From NCBI RefSeq assembly GCF_030848805.1, contig NC_092365.1:17041049-17105048 (forward strand): a stretch of DNA of 64,000 nucleotides, written 5' to 3'. Every line of letters begins with the position of its first letter. Position 1 is the stretch's first letter. The notes beneath the pieces are model-generated. The model was not told where the DNA came from. It did not search any database and was given only the letters and a program-made list of their open reading frames with translations. Source of the DNA: Temnothorax longispinosus. Lineage: Eukaryota > Arthropoda > Insecta > Hymenoptera > Formicidae. The position numbers were made by a program, and so were the translations under genes. Below, one piece after another: positions 39,344 through 52,124 of this stretch.

Positions 39344-41187
39344 CTGATGCAAAAAGGGACCGGATACACTTTTCGGCACAAAAAATTTTGTACGGTATAA
39401 GTGGCCCGCGCATTATCTTTCAAGTTTATCAAGGATCTCTAATATTGTCACCATATAGCCATTCATCACTTTGTTTGCCGTGTGATGAATTTTCGGTTTT
39501 TCCGAATCTCTCTCGCCGAGATGCAGCCTCCGATCTGAAGTCACGCCGAAATCCTCTCGTTAATTCACGTATCATGTTCGCCGTCGATATGCCGACCCAT
39601 TATCCGCGTCAACTTTTCCGCACCGTAAGCTCTCGCGTTGATACACCCATCTTGATATTGTTAACGTGAAAAGAGTCAACGTGCACTTTCGACGCGGTGA
39701 CGCGAAGGCGCGTCACGTCGGGCCTTCGGCGCGCAAACAGTAGCCAGGACAATGGGGTACGGCATGGTGTAACAACGAGAAACCCGCGAACGCGCGCGCG
39801 GCCGGGACACACTGTGGCACCCTTTTCCATTGTTGTCCGCGCACTCTCGATACCCCCCGGCCGACGGCGGCAGCGGCGCGGTGGCGGCAGCAGCGCGTGT
39901 TCTTTCGCGGTATATACGACACTTGGAGTCCCCGATGGCACTTCCACCGAACGGCTGACCCGACAATGGACCACTCCACTCCACTCGAGAGAGGGCGAAC
40001 CATTCCTATGCTAACGGCCTTTCACGCCAAGTGCAGGGGCAGCCGCCACCTCCAGAGCCGGTGAGCGTTCCTGGCTGGGATTCACAGACGCGACACGCAT
40101 ACACCCGCAAAAATATATATATGTACGCGTCCATGTACGCGGTCACCACACAGAGACGCGGACAAAACCGGGCTAGTCTTGCGGGCATATATTTACCCTC
40201 TTGACTTTCGACGACGCGGGGACCAGGAGGGACGAGCAGGAAAAACCATTTCCGGCCTCCGACACTGCGCCGCCGCGCCGGTGGCTAGCGGTAGAGCAGC
40301 CGTCGACAAAGAGCCGATTTCTCGCGGATCGAGTTCCGGCGCTGCGCTTTCGGTTTTGCGAGGAAATTCTTTCCCGCGTAAAAATCCATTTTCGCGCTTT
40401 CGGTCCGATGTCTGCTCTTTTTTCTACCTCACGATATTAGCAAAGGTGATCTAAAATCGATAGATATGTACAAGCAGGTTCAAGTTGCACCTTTCCATCA
40501 ATCTTGACGGTAAACGCGGGCTCGTGATTCTCTTCGAAATAGCTTTTTGGATAATTGCACGACCCTCTCGCGATCAATAATCGATGTATTGCGTAAATAT
40601 TTACGAACATAAATTTGAAACGTTCCAGCTGATTGCACTTTGCGGTTGCACCAGGTACACAGTTTGCAAACGATATCGATCGTTCGTAATCATCGATCTT
40701 CGCTTGAACGAATTTTCAATAATCCGTAAACTTTATGATGACGCTGTTTATTTCACTAAAACTTAAAAAACAGCGAAATGTTATCTTTATAATTGTGAGG
40801 ATCGACTTATATTAATTGCGTATGTTGTACTAAAAGAGCATTTTTTTATTCTAAATTAATAAGAAAAGTTAATGGACTTTGGAAACTTTATTGCTATTTT
40901 CTTATTTTAAGGTAAATTCATTTTTGTATATACGTGCTATTTTTTTATGCACTTTTGTCACGCTACAAAATTACTTCTGTATAATTTTAAAATAGAGTTT
41001 GTAATGAAGAAAAAATAAATCTATTATTAACGTATTTGGTACAAAAGAAGACGAGACGCAAATTTCGATTAATTTATTCGAAATGAGTGCACAAGCTCTG
41101 TGAAGCTAAAGAGCTATAATCTCCGATAAGCGAGAAATTATTAGTGCTTTGTGCGCGCTTGAAAAGGCACCGCCACATCGCCGATCA

Positions 41188-41207
41188 TCGTCGTCGTCGT
41201 CGCCGTC
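41188..41207. repeat. (TCG)n trinucleotide repeat
   Basis: Five TCG units plus a variant (CCG) in a CpG-rich intronic block. Confidence 0.8.
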
Positions 41208-42458
41208 TAGCAACAAGTGGCGGTAGGCCGCGCGATTGCGCTGTAAAATAGTATATTCATTAGACTCCTTTTATCAACGACCCTCGCACGTCGACGACGA
41301 GAACGATGATAAATTAGACATTAGTCCGGAGCTTCGACACGGGTGCATAGCGCGCGTCAGGCTTCGTGCGCGTTCGAAAGTTTCGGAATAGGAACGACGG
41401 ACGAAGACACCGTAAAGCCGCGAACACGGTAGTGAGGTAGAAGTGAAGCGCGCGGTAATAAAGTGAAGTAGTTGCGCTCGAAGTAGTTTCCCTACGGAGC
41501 CCCTACCTCCGGGTGCCTTCGAAGGAAGCCAGTTCCGCAGTCTTTACTGCCGGTGCTACACATGACGCTACAGAAGTTCATCGCTCATCCCCCGCCCCGT
41601 ACGATGATAAAACGTATTATCGTGTGTCCGGTAGAATGTCAAATTTCCAGCACGGGATTTGTTGCGCCGCCGTTGTCGAGTGCGCCAAAGTGCCGGTAAA
41701 TTCCTACGGAAACTGAAATTTTCGGAACGCGACACAATGCCCCGGCGGCACCGCCTAGCACAGCGGATGCGACGATCACGGCGCGCGCGTTTCTCCCGTC
41801 GAAAAATAATCCAGCTTACAGGGACAATCGTAATCGCGCGCGTTTCGGTGATGCTTTTCGACGCACCAAAGCTCGTCTCGCGAGCCGGGGCGAGCTAATT
41901 ACGTCCGTGGATTATTTGTCGGGTTAATAACTCTTGCAAATACAACATATATGAGATTTAAATCGACAAATTGATATTCAATCCCTAAATATCTTGTATT
42001 AATTCCTATTATTTTGATTTAAAACGCAGGTGGATTTTTCTTTTACTGAAAGACGCAATTTCAGCTTTTAATTGATTAATTATTGCATAGAAAGAATTAT
42101 TTCAACTATATGTAATCTCGATGAATTTTGCAATCAGCCATGTGTATATATATACATATAGCTTGGTCTGACCGTATTGCGTTAGTTTCGGTTGTAGTTT
42201 TAACTCCTGATTCATCTCGACCTCATTCTTCGGATGCGCGCAAAGCACATACACGGTATCGAAGTTGATAGAAACGATTTATCTCTCCGCGGTGAGTTTT
42301 TCCACTGGTCAAAGCAACCCGCGAGCGAAATTACGGACGGATTTAACGACCGTTTCCTCCGGCTTTGTCATGCTCTGGAATCCCGATCTATATCTACGTC
42401 ACCACAAACCCCCAACCCCTTTCTCTGTAGTCGCCTTTCGCATTCTCGTCGTCATCGT

Positions 42459-42537
42459 CTCCCTCCGTTTCTCTCTCTCTATCTCTATTTCTCCCTCTCC
42501 CTCTCCCTCTCCCTCTCCTTCTTCCTCTCCCTCTCCG
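42459..42537. repeat. Pyrimidine tract with (CCCTCT)n hexamer array
   Basis: A nearly pure pyrimidine stretch. From about 42491 it resolves into CCCTCT units broken once by CTTCTT. It creates spurious low-complexity open frames on both strands. Confidence 0.9.
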
Positions 42538-45500
42538 TCGACAACCGCTTTGAGGAAACTCGTTAATCCAGCTCGAAACTGCGAAAGCACTCGAACTTCC
42601 CGAGTCGAAAATGATCGATCGAACCGCGCATTTGGGACTCGGTTTCTCCCAAAGATCGTAGATACACATACACACACATACACACAAAGCGAGACGCGAA
42701 TCTCCAACTGTAATTAGGAGTTGACTCGATCTATGTGCATTTCCAATGGAGTTTAACGTCGCTGCGGTTGCGCCGCCGCGATCGTTGCACAGTCCGGCCG
42801 ATCTCGAGGGTATCGAAAACATACGGGGATCTTTAGGGAGTCACACGTGTATTAAAAAAATGCGTGATGAAAATAATAAATTATGTAAGAGAAACAGAAA
42901 AAAGCAATGTATCATAAACGAGATAATTCTGCGAAGATAACTTTATTCGGCTACGATCATAGTTTATATTTCAGCACGTGACGTTGTCTTCCATATATCT
43001 CGAATCTCTTACTGTAATCCTCGCGTACATAATATATACGAGCGATACGCAGCTACTGTGATAAGCTCCGAGTTTTGATATGACCGGGCATGATTCAGAT
43101 TGCAGTCGGAATAATAAGAAGCGAAATCGATTTGCTGTAAGCATACGCCGGAAACAAGACGCGGACGTAAAAACTGAATCCTGTCTGTCCTGGACGAGCG
43201 TAAATCTCCGTAATCCATCTATAAAACACAATCCTCGCGGAATAGAGAAGGCAGGGGGCAAGAGGGCCGACGTGGACGCCACGTATATCCCACGCGTTAG
43301 CCGGACGAATCTCTTACCCGAGGTCAATAAGCGTATCATGTGGATCTCCATTTCCGCGAATTATATCTGGGTTCGCCCGTTCCCGTCGAATCCGGCGTGG
43401 TTTACTTTTCCGAGTTATTACGTTGGCGAAGTCTATACCATATGCGGCTTCCTCCTTGGGAAAGAACTTTTTAGAGTTACGATTACGAACGATATCCCCG
43501 CGAGCGAGCGTCCTAGAACCCGAAAGTCAATAAAATTCTTCAGCAAAATGACAAAAAGATGAGACGTGGCATAAATAGATATTTCAAAGAGATGATTGAT
43601 CGTAATTGAACGGCCAAAACAAATGCATTTTGTATCCTGGCATGCAGCGGACAATAAAAGTCAATTGTAAAAGCGTTTTTACGATAATTGGGTTTAGGTA
43701 TTGTAATATGTGTACGTTGTCCCTGATTCTATTTATGAATATTCGATTATGTCGCATGCGTATCGGCTTAATTACTCGAATTAATTCTTCGCTTTGATGC
43801 ATTAACAGTTGTATATCATTCCACGGGTAATACTCAATTAAAATAATTACAGCGGCCGAGGCCAGGCAATATAACGTAAAATACAATCTCATTCGTGTAT
43901 TATGTAAGCGGTTATTAAAATTACTTGGAGCGCTTTTGTGCTCGCTGTACGCACGAAATATTGTTTTCTATTTTTAACTAGATATTTTTTTCAGCGAGCG
44001 CTCCCCTGTCAGACATATCGCGGATAGCAACAAAAAATTTACGCTACACGCCGGTGTAATTTGCAATGAGCAATTTTATTTCTCTCGGAAAAATGTAACG
44101 AAACCGGACTTATCCGGCTCATAACCGGGCTTTGTTTTTCGACGTTCCGCGCGGTCTCGCGCGGTTTCATCGTTGGGAAATGGTTGTAGCGGGTTATTTC
44201 ATGGCTCCACGAGCGTATCGATTATGTTTGGATCGAATGGTGTAAGGTGAACGATGTAAGGATCTCCCCATAGGTTGTGCAGCCCTTGTCTTCCTTCCTC
44301 TCGTAAGAGAGAAAGGGCTCGACTCTCCTCCCCCTCGTCCGCACAAAAGCCGCGGGCTAATCCTCCGACAAAGGGGACTATCGAGTATCGATCCCTTATT
44401 CTCTTTGACGTGCTGCTTACTATCTCCCGCCTGCACACCGGCCTCTTGATAAAGGTCCAGAGTTTACGCGCAGGGCGCCGGCGAATCGACGTGAAACGCG
44501 CCCGCAGATTCCCTCTCTCTCTCTCCTCCTCTCTTATGAGCGCATATCTTCTCTGTCTCCCTAACAAGAGCGCGATTTTCGATGCATCTGCGATCAAGTT
44601 GCACTTTTCCGCTGGCGCCACGGTGCCGTGAAACCCGCGAGGATCGCCTTATGGCGAGCGTAAAAAATTTTTTTACGACGCTGCGTCGCGAGATAAGTTT
44701 GTACGGCGATGCGTGTTATACTTAATCGGGAACCGCGCTGCGGATGCAGTATATATTTTCGCAAGAATATGGCACGAGATTCTAAATTATACGAGACGAT
44801 ATAAGGAAGGGATATTCCGGTCCGGCTCTTTATAAAAGAAGATTGGATGTTCAATAATGAAACCGCTCTGTGAGATGGAACATAGTAACGCGACTGAATC
44901 GGCGAGCTTCGTGGGAATATTCTTGTGCATTCATTGAAACGGATATTCATATCTGGAATCCGCAGCTTTGACTGTTCAAGGCGAAAAGTGAGAATTGCGG
45001 AGCTTGATAATCACATTTTAATGACGATCTGCTGAGAATCGCTCGGTTTGATCCGGAGCAATTTGACGGAAATGTCGAATATCTGCTAACAGGTCTATTG
45101 ATAGAAATTAAAGGATGTGATGTCTCATTATAAATCGCTTGTTCTTGATTAATCTTTAGACCACTCCGCTCGCTATAATTTCAGCATCGCTCGGATCGAG
45201 AACTAATCCATTCAATCACGCGCGGATGATACTGGGTTGCTTGATTAAAGTTCAATGGAAACGAACAAAGCCGAATCGTATACAAGAGAGAACTAAAAGC
45301 ATTCGTGTCATATGTGATTTTATGTGAGCAATTTATAGCGTATGGAAGCACAAAGTATATGAAATTATTAATTTTTTTATAAGAAGTCATTTTTTGTAGC
45401 TTAATAAATAACAGTATTTTGCACGTTAAAATTAATATCTCTCTTAGTGTCTTTTAATGACTCGATGATTCCTCGCGATTTTAATTATTTTCGATATCTC

Positions 45501-48274
45501 AAATGAGCCTGCTTTTAAAAAATTTATCTTCAAAAGGATTAACGCAAGCGGGTTCGCACAGATTCAGGATAATTCTGAGATTTCGTGATTAGCCCCCTTC
45601 AACAAGGACTACTCTCACGACTGAGTTATGAGAAGTCCTGAAAGGCGGAAACGTTCACCTGCGAGGGCTGCATAATTCGGCGGCATAAATTAATACGTTC
45701 CTGGGAATCTCGGCGCCACCGCCGTCGTCGCGGCGCGTCTGACACAATTAGGCGGAGATTAATTAAACCCATTTCACATCTCGGCGGACTTCGCCCCTCG
45801 CCTTTCAGTGGTCCTTTCCGTCTCTCATCCTTCTGTATCGGCCGTACAGAAGAATAAAATTACCCGTGTATGAAATCATATAATCTTTCATAAATAATGA
45901 AGAGTGATGTAATAATTCATAAATGATATTTATTAAAGGTCAATTTAATTTCAAGCGATTATTGGTGTTGCCCACGAAATTTTCAATCATTTGTTACGCA
46001 TAACTACAAGTAATTAATTATAAATAATCTTTTTATCCGTTATTTAAACAATTTATATTCACATTGATAATTTTTGTACGTTTGAACTGTTGTACGATTT
46101 ATTATTTTATTTATATATTTTTTATATGGAGTATTCCACAAATATGTGAAAAAATTTGCTTGCTTTGTCAGCAACAAATGTAAAATAATCTTTGTATTCC
46201 AATATTTTACATATGTATATTTGAATGTACGTTCGAAATTTTATGAAGGCAGTATTGTATCGCGGTTCATTACTTAGAGTAAAAAATAAAAATAAACGAT
46301 ATTAGCGCTTGTCTTAATTAGCTACGCAGACATCAATAGGCGCGATTCTATTTTGGGACGAATCGAACAGAAATCGACTTGAGCACCCGAGGTGCCAGCG
46401 TCTTCCGCTCGCAGTATCCCAAGAATGTCGGTGCGACAACTTCTTAATTAAACCATTATGCGTTATAGCGTAAGCTTTTATTGCCGATGAAACCGGGCGG
46501 AGGGAAGGCACGAGGGATCGAGGGTAGATCCTCCGTGCGACGAGGGGGAATAAGGGGGAATATAAGGAAGGAGGGAAAGGAGATCCGGGCATCTCGTACC
46601 CTCGTCTCCCTCGTCCTTACCACCCGGGCATGTAAATTCGCGATAATAGCGGGGGATGCTTCATCCCCTAGCCCTACCTTAACTTGGCCTTTATGAGTTA
46701 ATAACTTGGGTTATCGAGAAATTCGCCTTGGCTGCTTGCATCCTACCGGGTATGTCTATACCTATGTCGTGCGCCGCGTTCGACTACACACAATACAGCC
46801 ACGTGTGCGTTCCTAGGAGAATCTTAAACAATCTCTCTCGCGAAGCAAATTCCGAAAGCAGCCGAGAGGTAATAATACCATGGACTCGGTTATCCTTACA
46901 TATAGCGCGGTGCAGCGACCGTCAGAATCATCTCCGCAGTGTTTTGTACTTGCTGTTTTATCCTCCTTTGTCTAGAGGGATTGTGATGAATAACAACGAA
47001 ACTTGACGCAACTGTAGTAGCTGTTGTAGCAATATCGCTCTACTTTTGTCGGGACTCAAGAACATACTATTATCGCAATTCCAAGTTTACCTCTTCTCTC
47101 TTTCTACAGAATATTCTTCTCTTTTAAACTTCTATAATATTCTATTTTTAGGATAAAAGTATAATTGTGAAAAAGAATATTTTTTATTCTCAATAATTTT
47201 CGACATTTAACAAAGATGGACAATTTTGCGTCGCGATTTCAGTTGTCAAATATATCAAATTCCATTCAGATATGGGAAGCCGACAGTTCGTAAGCATTTC
47301 TTGTGAGCATGAGACACAGAGATTGCATAATCGAGTGACAGGTGTTTGTTGCCCGTGCTCGTGCGTAATCATTATTAGCAGCCATTCGGGCAAACAAACT
47401 TAATTTTGACGTGTAAACAACTCGACAAGTAAACAATTTTCGTAAGTGATGAAAATGGATTAATTATTCGAGTCGAACTTGCAACTGCGCGCGTGCGTGC
47501 GCCAATGTCGGCCGTAGTTTCCGATTTCGTAGTTTCTAGCCGAGCCAACAATAGCGCGAACTCGGGTCAATATTTGGGACAAAATTAAAGAGGGTTAATT
47601 AGCAAATCGAACGCCCTTCCGCGCAGTTTGCAGCTCGATTTATCGAGCCCAGCGCCGAGAGCGGACATCGCAAATACATATGCAAATCGTATTACAATGT
47701 CGATCGGGATTTGTAATAGAATGTGTTACATGCGCGAGCATAGGCGCATATATCTGGACATGCACGTCTACTACACTACGGATGTCATGAAATTCTCGAG
47801 CTAAAAGCTGAAGCTAAAGGTCACAGAACCTTATTTAGATAAGAATTCGATCTGAACTGCATAGAAATGTATAATATCAAAAATTGCAGAGTTACACAGT
47901 GGTAAATGTTAACTTTTATCGAAATTTTTGTTGAGAAGATATCGATTTTATGTTACCTACAGAATTTGTGATTAAAAAGATATCCGTATAGTGACCTGTG
48001 TCGACCTGAGCGATCGCGGAGTATCATCCGTTTACACATATCCGCGATAATATCCGCGACCGGAAAAAAAATATGCGCTCCATGAGAGGGTGGGCGCGTG
48101 CATTTACGAAGAATATTACGACTTTGCCGTGGGGGCGTACCGATTCGGGATTTGTATCGGCGCTGCGAATCGCGCGGAGTCGCGTCGGCGAAATTCCATT
48201 ATCGGTCACCGGCGATAAATATTATAAATTGGGCTGTGCTCGCTCCGCATACAGGTCCTCGCAATTTCGCTCTT

Positions 48275-48280
<6 letters not shown>

Positions 48281-48306
<26 letters not shown>
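48281..48306. repeat. (CT)n microsatellite
   Basis: About 13 CT units after a T-run. It supplies the Ser-Leu repeat in an otherwise unsupported 204-codon open frame. Confidence 0.95.
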
Positions 48307-50617
48307 ATCCAACCTCCCGTCCCGTCGTGCAGAGACACCCTCCACGAAGAGGATCGTCGAGCGAATATATCCTCGTCCGTCTCCCCGTATTCTGAGCCTC
48401 TCCTCCCGCTTCTTTTTTAAGCCCTCCGCGATAAATCTAACGAAGGGGCAGGTTGGAAAGGGGGTAGTTCGAGCGATTTTAACGGCGGGTGGTGCTTTAC
48501 GCCCATTATTGGCCGGCGTTATCGCGACGGCACCCCGACGTTTTATTTTCTTTCTCTTTTTTTTGTGCTTTCGTTCTTCTCCAGGTCGGTCCAGGCATCA
48601 CACGCGCGTTTCTCTCTGTCTCGCTTCTACCGTTCTATTCAATCTATCTACTTATAAAACTTTATCTACTTTTTATTTCCTTTTCTATTATACTTTTAGG
48701 TTTTTTTCCTAGCATTTACTTACAAAGCGATTTATATCGTTCGCTTAAAAAGTAATGAATACAGATTTAGAGAAAGAATAACAATTGCGCTTGATTGATT
48801 CGTTCGTAAAAAGGCTATTTATTTGCGCGCCGGACGGTGAATCGAGGAGAACACTTCGGGAGTTCCGTCTTTCGCGAAACTTTGCACAATTAAAGAAGAG
48901 CCCGGAAACACTTGGATGCCATCGAGGGAAACGGAGCGAGAGACATTTCTTCGCTCCTGTTGCTCGGTATCGATCCTCGTTAGGAGTGATTATGGCTAAT
49001 GAGGAGACGGGCAAGTGTCTTTGTCGAGGAAGAGCGGAGAGACACTTTCGGCTGGCATCGATTGGACTGATAATCGCGGACGTCAATTATTCGGACACGT
49101 CGATCATGTCGGCGGCGTTGATCCCCGACCATTATCCGCCTTTCAACCATCCCGGGACAGTCATGCGCCGCGTGCGTTTACCGGACGTGAAACGTGACGC
49201 GAGCGCGATGTCGAAATGAAAATCGTGACGAAGCGCTGATACGACGATTAAAGATCGACGATCGTACATATTCATCGTACGCGTTCGGCAAAATGTCATC
49301 CTCTATCTCTATGTATATCCGAAAAGTTATAATTCGCTGTATTATTCCGACGAATGTGATCCCGTACTAATTGACAAGCGTTTAAAAGGCTTCTCCGATG
49401 CAATCGCGCAAAATTCGACCTGCGCCGCGCGAAACTCGATATACGCATACGGTAATTAAAAGCGGCAGCCGAGCACACATTTCCGGACAATTCCGACCGA
49501 TGGTACTAGAAACGTTTCCTCGCGAAAGAAGCGCGAGCGAGTTAAATAACGCTCGGGATGTCTCGCTCCGGCTCTGCTCGCGCTAATCGCGAGAATTAAC
49601 GGAATGGAAACGATCAAAGAGAGCAGAGAGAGAAAGAGAAAGAGCGAACGAGCGGACGAGCCATGCGACACGACGTGCAACGAATTCTTCATTAAAAATG
49701 GAAAACCACTAATCGATATGAGTGACGTACTAGCGCGCTGGACCAATATCGCGTTACGCTTCGCTCGGATTTCAATATTTAACGATTCCCGCCCCTGTTT
49801 ACGGTTTGCAGCCGTTACGATCGATCGGGGTGTATTTCTCTTTCTCTCTCCCTTCTCTGCCTCTCTGTTTCTCTCGCGCTGTCTCTTTCGCATCTCCGGA
49901 CTCGTCCGCAAACTTGAGCGGGTTAGACAATTTGTCGTCGCTCGTGTTGTCAGTCTCAGGGAGTTCCGCGACATCTTGTCGTCGATACTATTCGAAACTC
50001 TTGGCCTCACGGAAATCTTCCTCGGCCGAAACTCGATATTGTCCCTCGTGTCAGCTCAAATTTCGATGTTTTCTTAACTCTGTTTTATGTACAGCTGCTC
50101 TAACGAATATAATAGACTTGCGTGCTTGTGGCATTTGAAATTTATTTATTCAAAGTGTATCAGATTTCTCTTCTGAATATATTAAAAGGGATTTTTTTGT
50201 TATATTGAATAATTAGAAACCATCGCCGCGATTTTTTTTAATGTTGACTGCCTCAGTTTCATTACTTTATTCAGAATACGAATTTTTGTTATCGACTCGA
50301 GTTATTTCCAGTTTATTTACACAGAAAAAGTCCGTTATCAAACACACGACATGAATTGATTACGGACTACTAACGATTTTTGTATGACTAACGAGATGAC
50401 TCCTAGAAAAAGCCGAAACAATAGCGTTGCGAACACAAGGCTACAACGATGATCGACCCCGGATGTTGAGAGTCCCGATAGTGAACGCGAGATGGACGTA
50501 CAGTTTGCTTTTTCATTCACACGTTTATCTTCCTAACGACGATTTAACGACGTAGCAATAAGCCAACAGCTTCGAGCATCATATCATTATCATCGATGAA
50601 ATGTATTACTAGAAAAG

Positions 50618-50695
50618 TATTAAAATATACATTCAAATTATATCAAATGTACATTAAATATTAAAATGTACATCAAATATTAAAATGTACATTCT
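50618..50695. repeat. 19-bp AT-rich tandem repeat, about four units
   Basis: Two nearly identical 19-bp units, ATATTAAAATGTACATCAA and the same with an altered end (50658-50676 and 50677-50695), follow a diverged unit at 50618-50636 and a 21-bp variant at 50637-50657. A partial further copy trails to about 50706. Confidence 0.8.
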
Positions 50696-52071
50696 ATTAT
50701 ATCAAAAATTGAATAATTTAATAACGATCTTTAATTTTTAATTAGGGATATCAACTGTAATTAAAATTAGAGATTAACTCAAAATTAATTCCAAAATACC
50801 TTGAATATCTTTACATTGCAACACAAAATGAGTGAATTAATTTTTATCAAATAATTGAAAGCGTCGAAATTCTCATTGAAGTTAAGACATCGTAAGAAAA
50901 GACAGATGTTTTGGTATTTAAGTAATATCGAAGATAAGTATATTCACTATCAGAAAATAAATGCCAACACTTTCGAAGTGTCGTAACTCAGTCCTCTTTT
51001 GAGAATCAGTCTTAGCTCACCGTGGTCCAAGCAATTTTTCAGGCTCGGCCGCTCGGTCGTAAAATTTATACTGACACGATACACTTCCTGGCTACATGCG
51101 ACCGCACGCAACCGAGCGCATGCGTTTATGTAGCATTATCCTGAGTACCCGCGTTATATGACGGTATCATCTCTCACTGGTGTACACCAAGTGTCTTCGA
51201 AAGTATCGGCGCGATAATAGAGCGCTGGTGCATCACGCGTAGAATTATAAACAACCTTAATCCCGTAGTTTATTATGGTGGTGATAAAAAGTAAGTTGCG
51301 ACTTTGGTCGGAGGATTAGTGGCGGAGCATATGTGAATATTAAACGAGGATTTCAATGAATTTAATACGTCGTTGCGGTTGATAGAAATGTTTCTGGTAT
51401 ATTAGCTTCTCTCGCGCGCTGTCAAACTGTATCAACAATGTTAGCCCGTCAATTTTGCATCATTGCACACGAAATTGAAACACGCAAATTGAAACTAGAT
51501 ATTAAATGTATGCATATTTTACAACATGTCTCAGTCAACGCAAACACGTAAATATACATTTAATCCGCGTTATTTCATAATTATTTTCGTAATGTACTGC
51601 GCAACGATGGAAAGACCAGAATTCTTGAGTACCTAATGGAAATTTTCTAAATCTCTCATTCTACGAGAGCTAAGAAATTGTTTCACCTTTGTGCATAAAT
51701 TTTGTGTTGAGCGAGTCTCGTAATTTTCAAATCGACATCTCTCTGTACTCCATTTATGTATATACATATGTATATATAAATATGCGCTTCTGAATACACG
51801 TGACTGCGGCACGCGAACAGAGAGCATCGGCAATGCGTTCTAATGGCCTACTTTAAACGAACGCGTGCTCACACTCCACTCTCGTGACACGCGTGTGCCG
51901 ACGCATACCGTTACGGTTACCAGGATATTTTTACGTCCTTGCCTGCGTGCGATTGCATAAATGCATCGCAACATGATAGCGGAAAAAGTGGCATAGAGGT
52001 ACGCACATCGGCTTGCACTGCTATCGTGATAAATATCATCTTTCGCGTGACTCTTTTGCAGCTTTTATTGC

Positions 52072-52124
52072 TTTCTATTATCTATAGTGTCACATATCAT
52101 CATCAATGATATGCTAAATAGAAA
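52072..52124. other. Two-tier hairpin
   Basis: TTTCTAT/ATAGAAA (52072-52078 and 52118-52124) encloses CATATCAT-CATCA-ATGATATG (52093-52113), a perfect 8-bp stem with a 5-base loop. The internal loop is asymmetric, 14 against 4 bases. It is AT-rich and may be chance. Confidence 0.3.

Noticed and set aside
39609..40014. Four overlapping frames on both strands near 39.7-40.0 kb
   Set aside because: GC-rich sequence with few stops opens all frames. Arg/Pro/Ala skew and no motif.
43080..43562. 160-codon + strand frame starting with ATG
   Set aside because: Considered as a small intronic gene. The composition looks random, no domain is recognisable and the - strand is also open. No promoter or splice support was seen.
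48098..48712. Longest open frame in the window (204 codons, + strand)
   Set aside because: It runs through a (CT)n microsatellite giving a Ser-Leu repeat, overlaps open frames in other phases and shows no domain or splice context.
49456..50010. 184-codon open frame on the - strand, with a 157-codon + frame over it
   Set aside because: Both strands are open across the same CpG- and AGAG-rich DNA. Composition is Arg/Ser-skewed by the repeats, and there is no recognisable motif.
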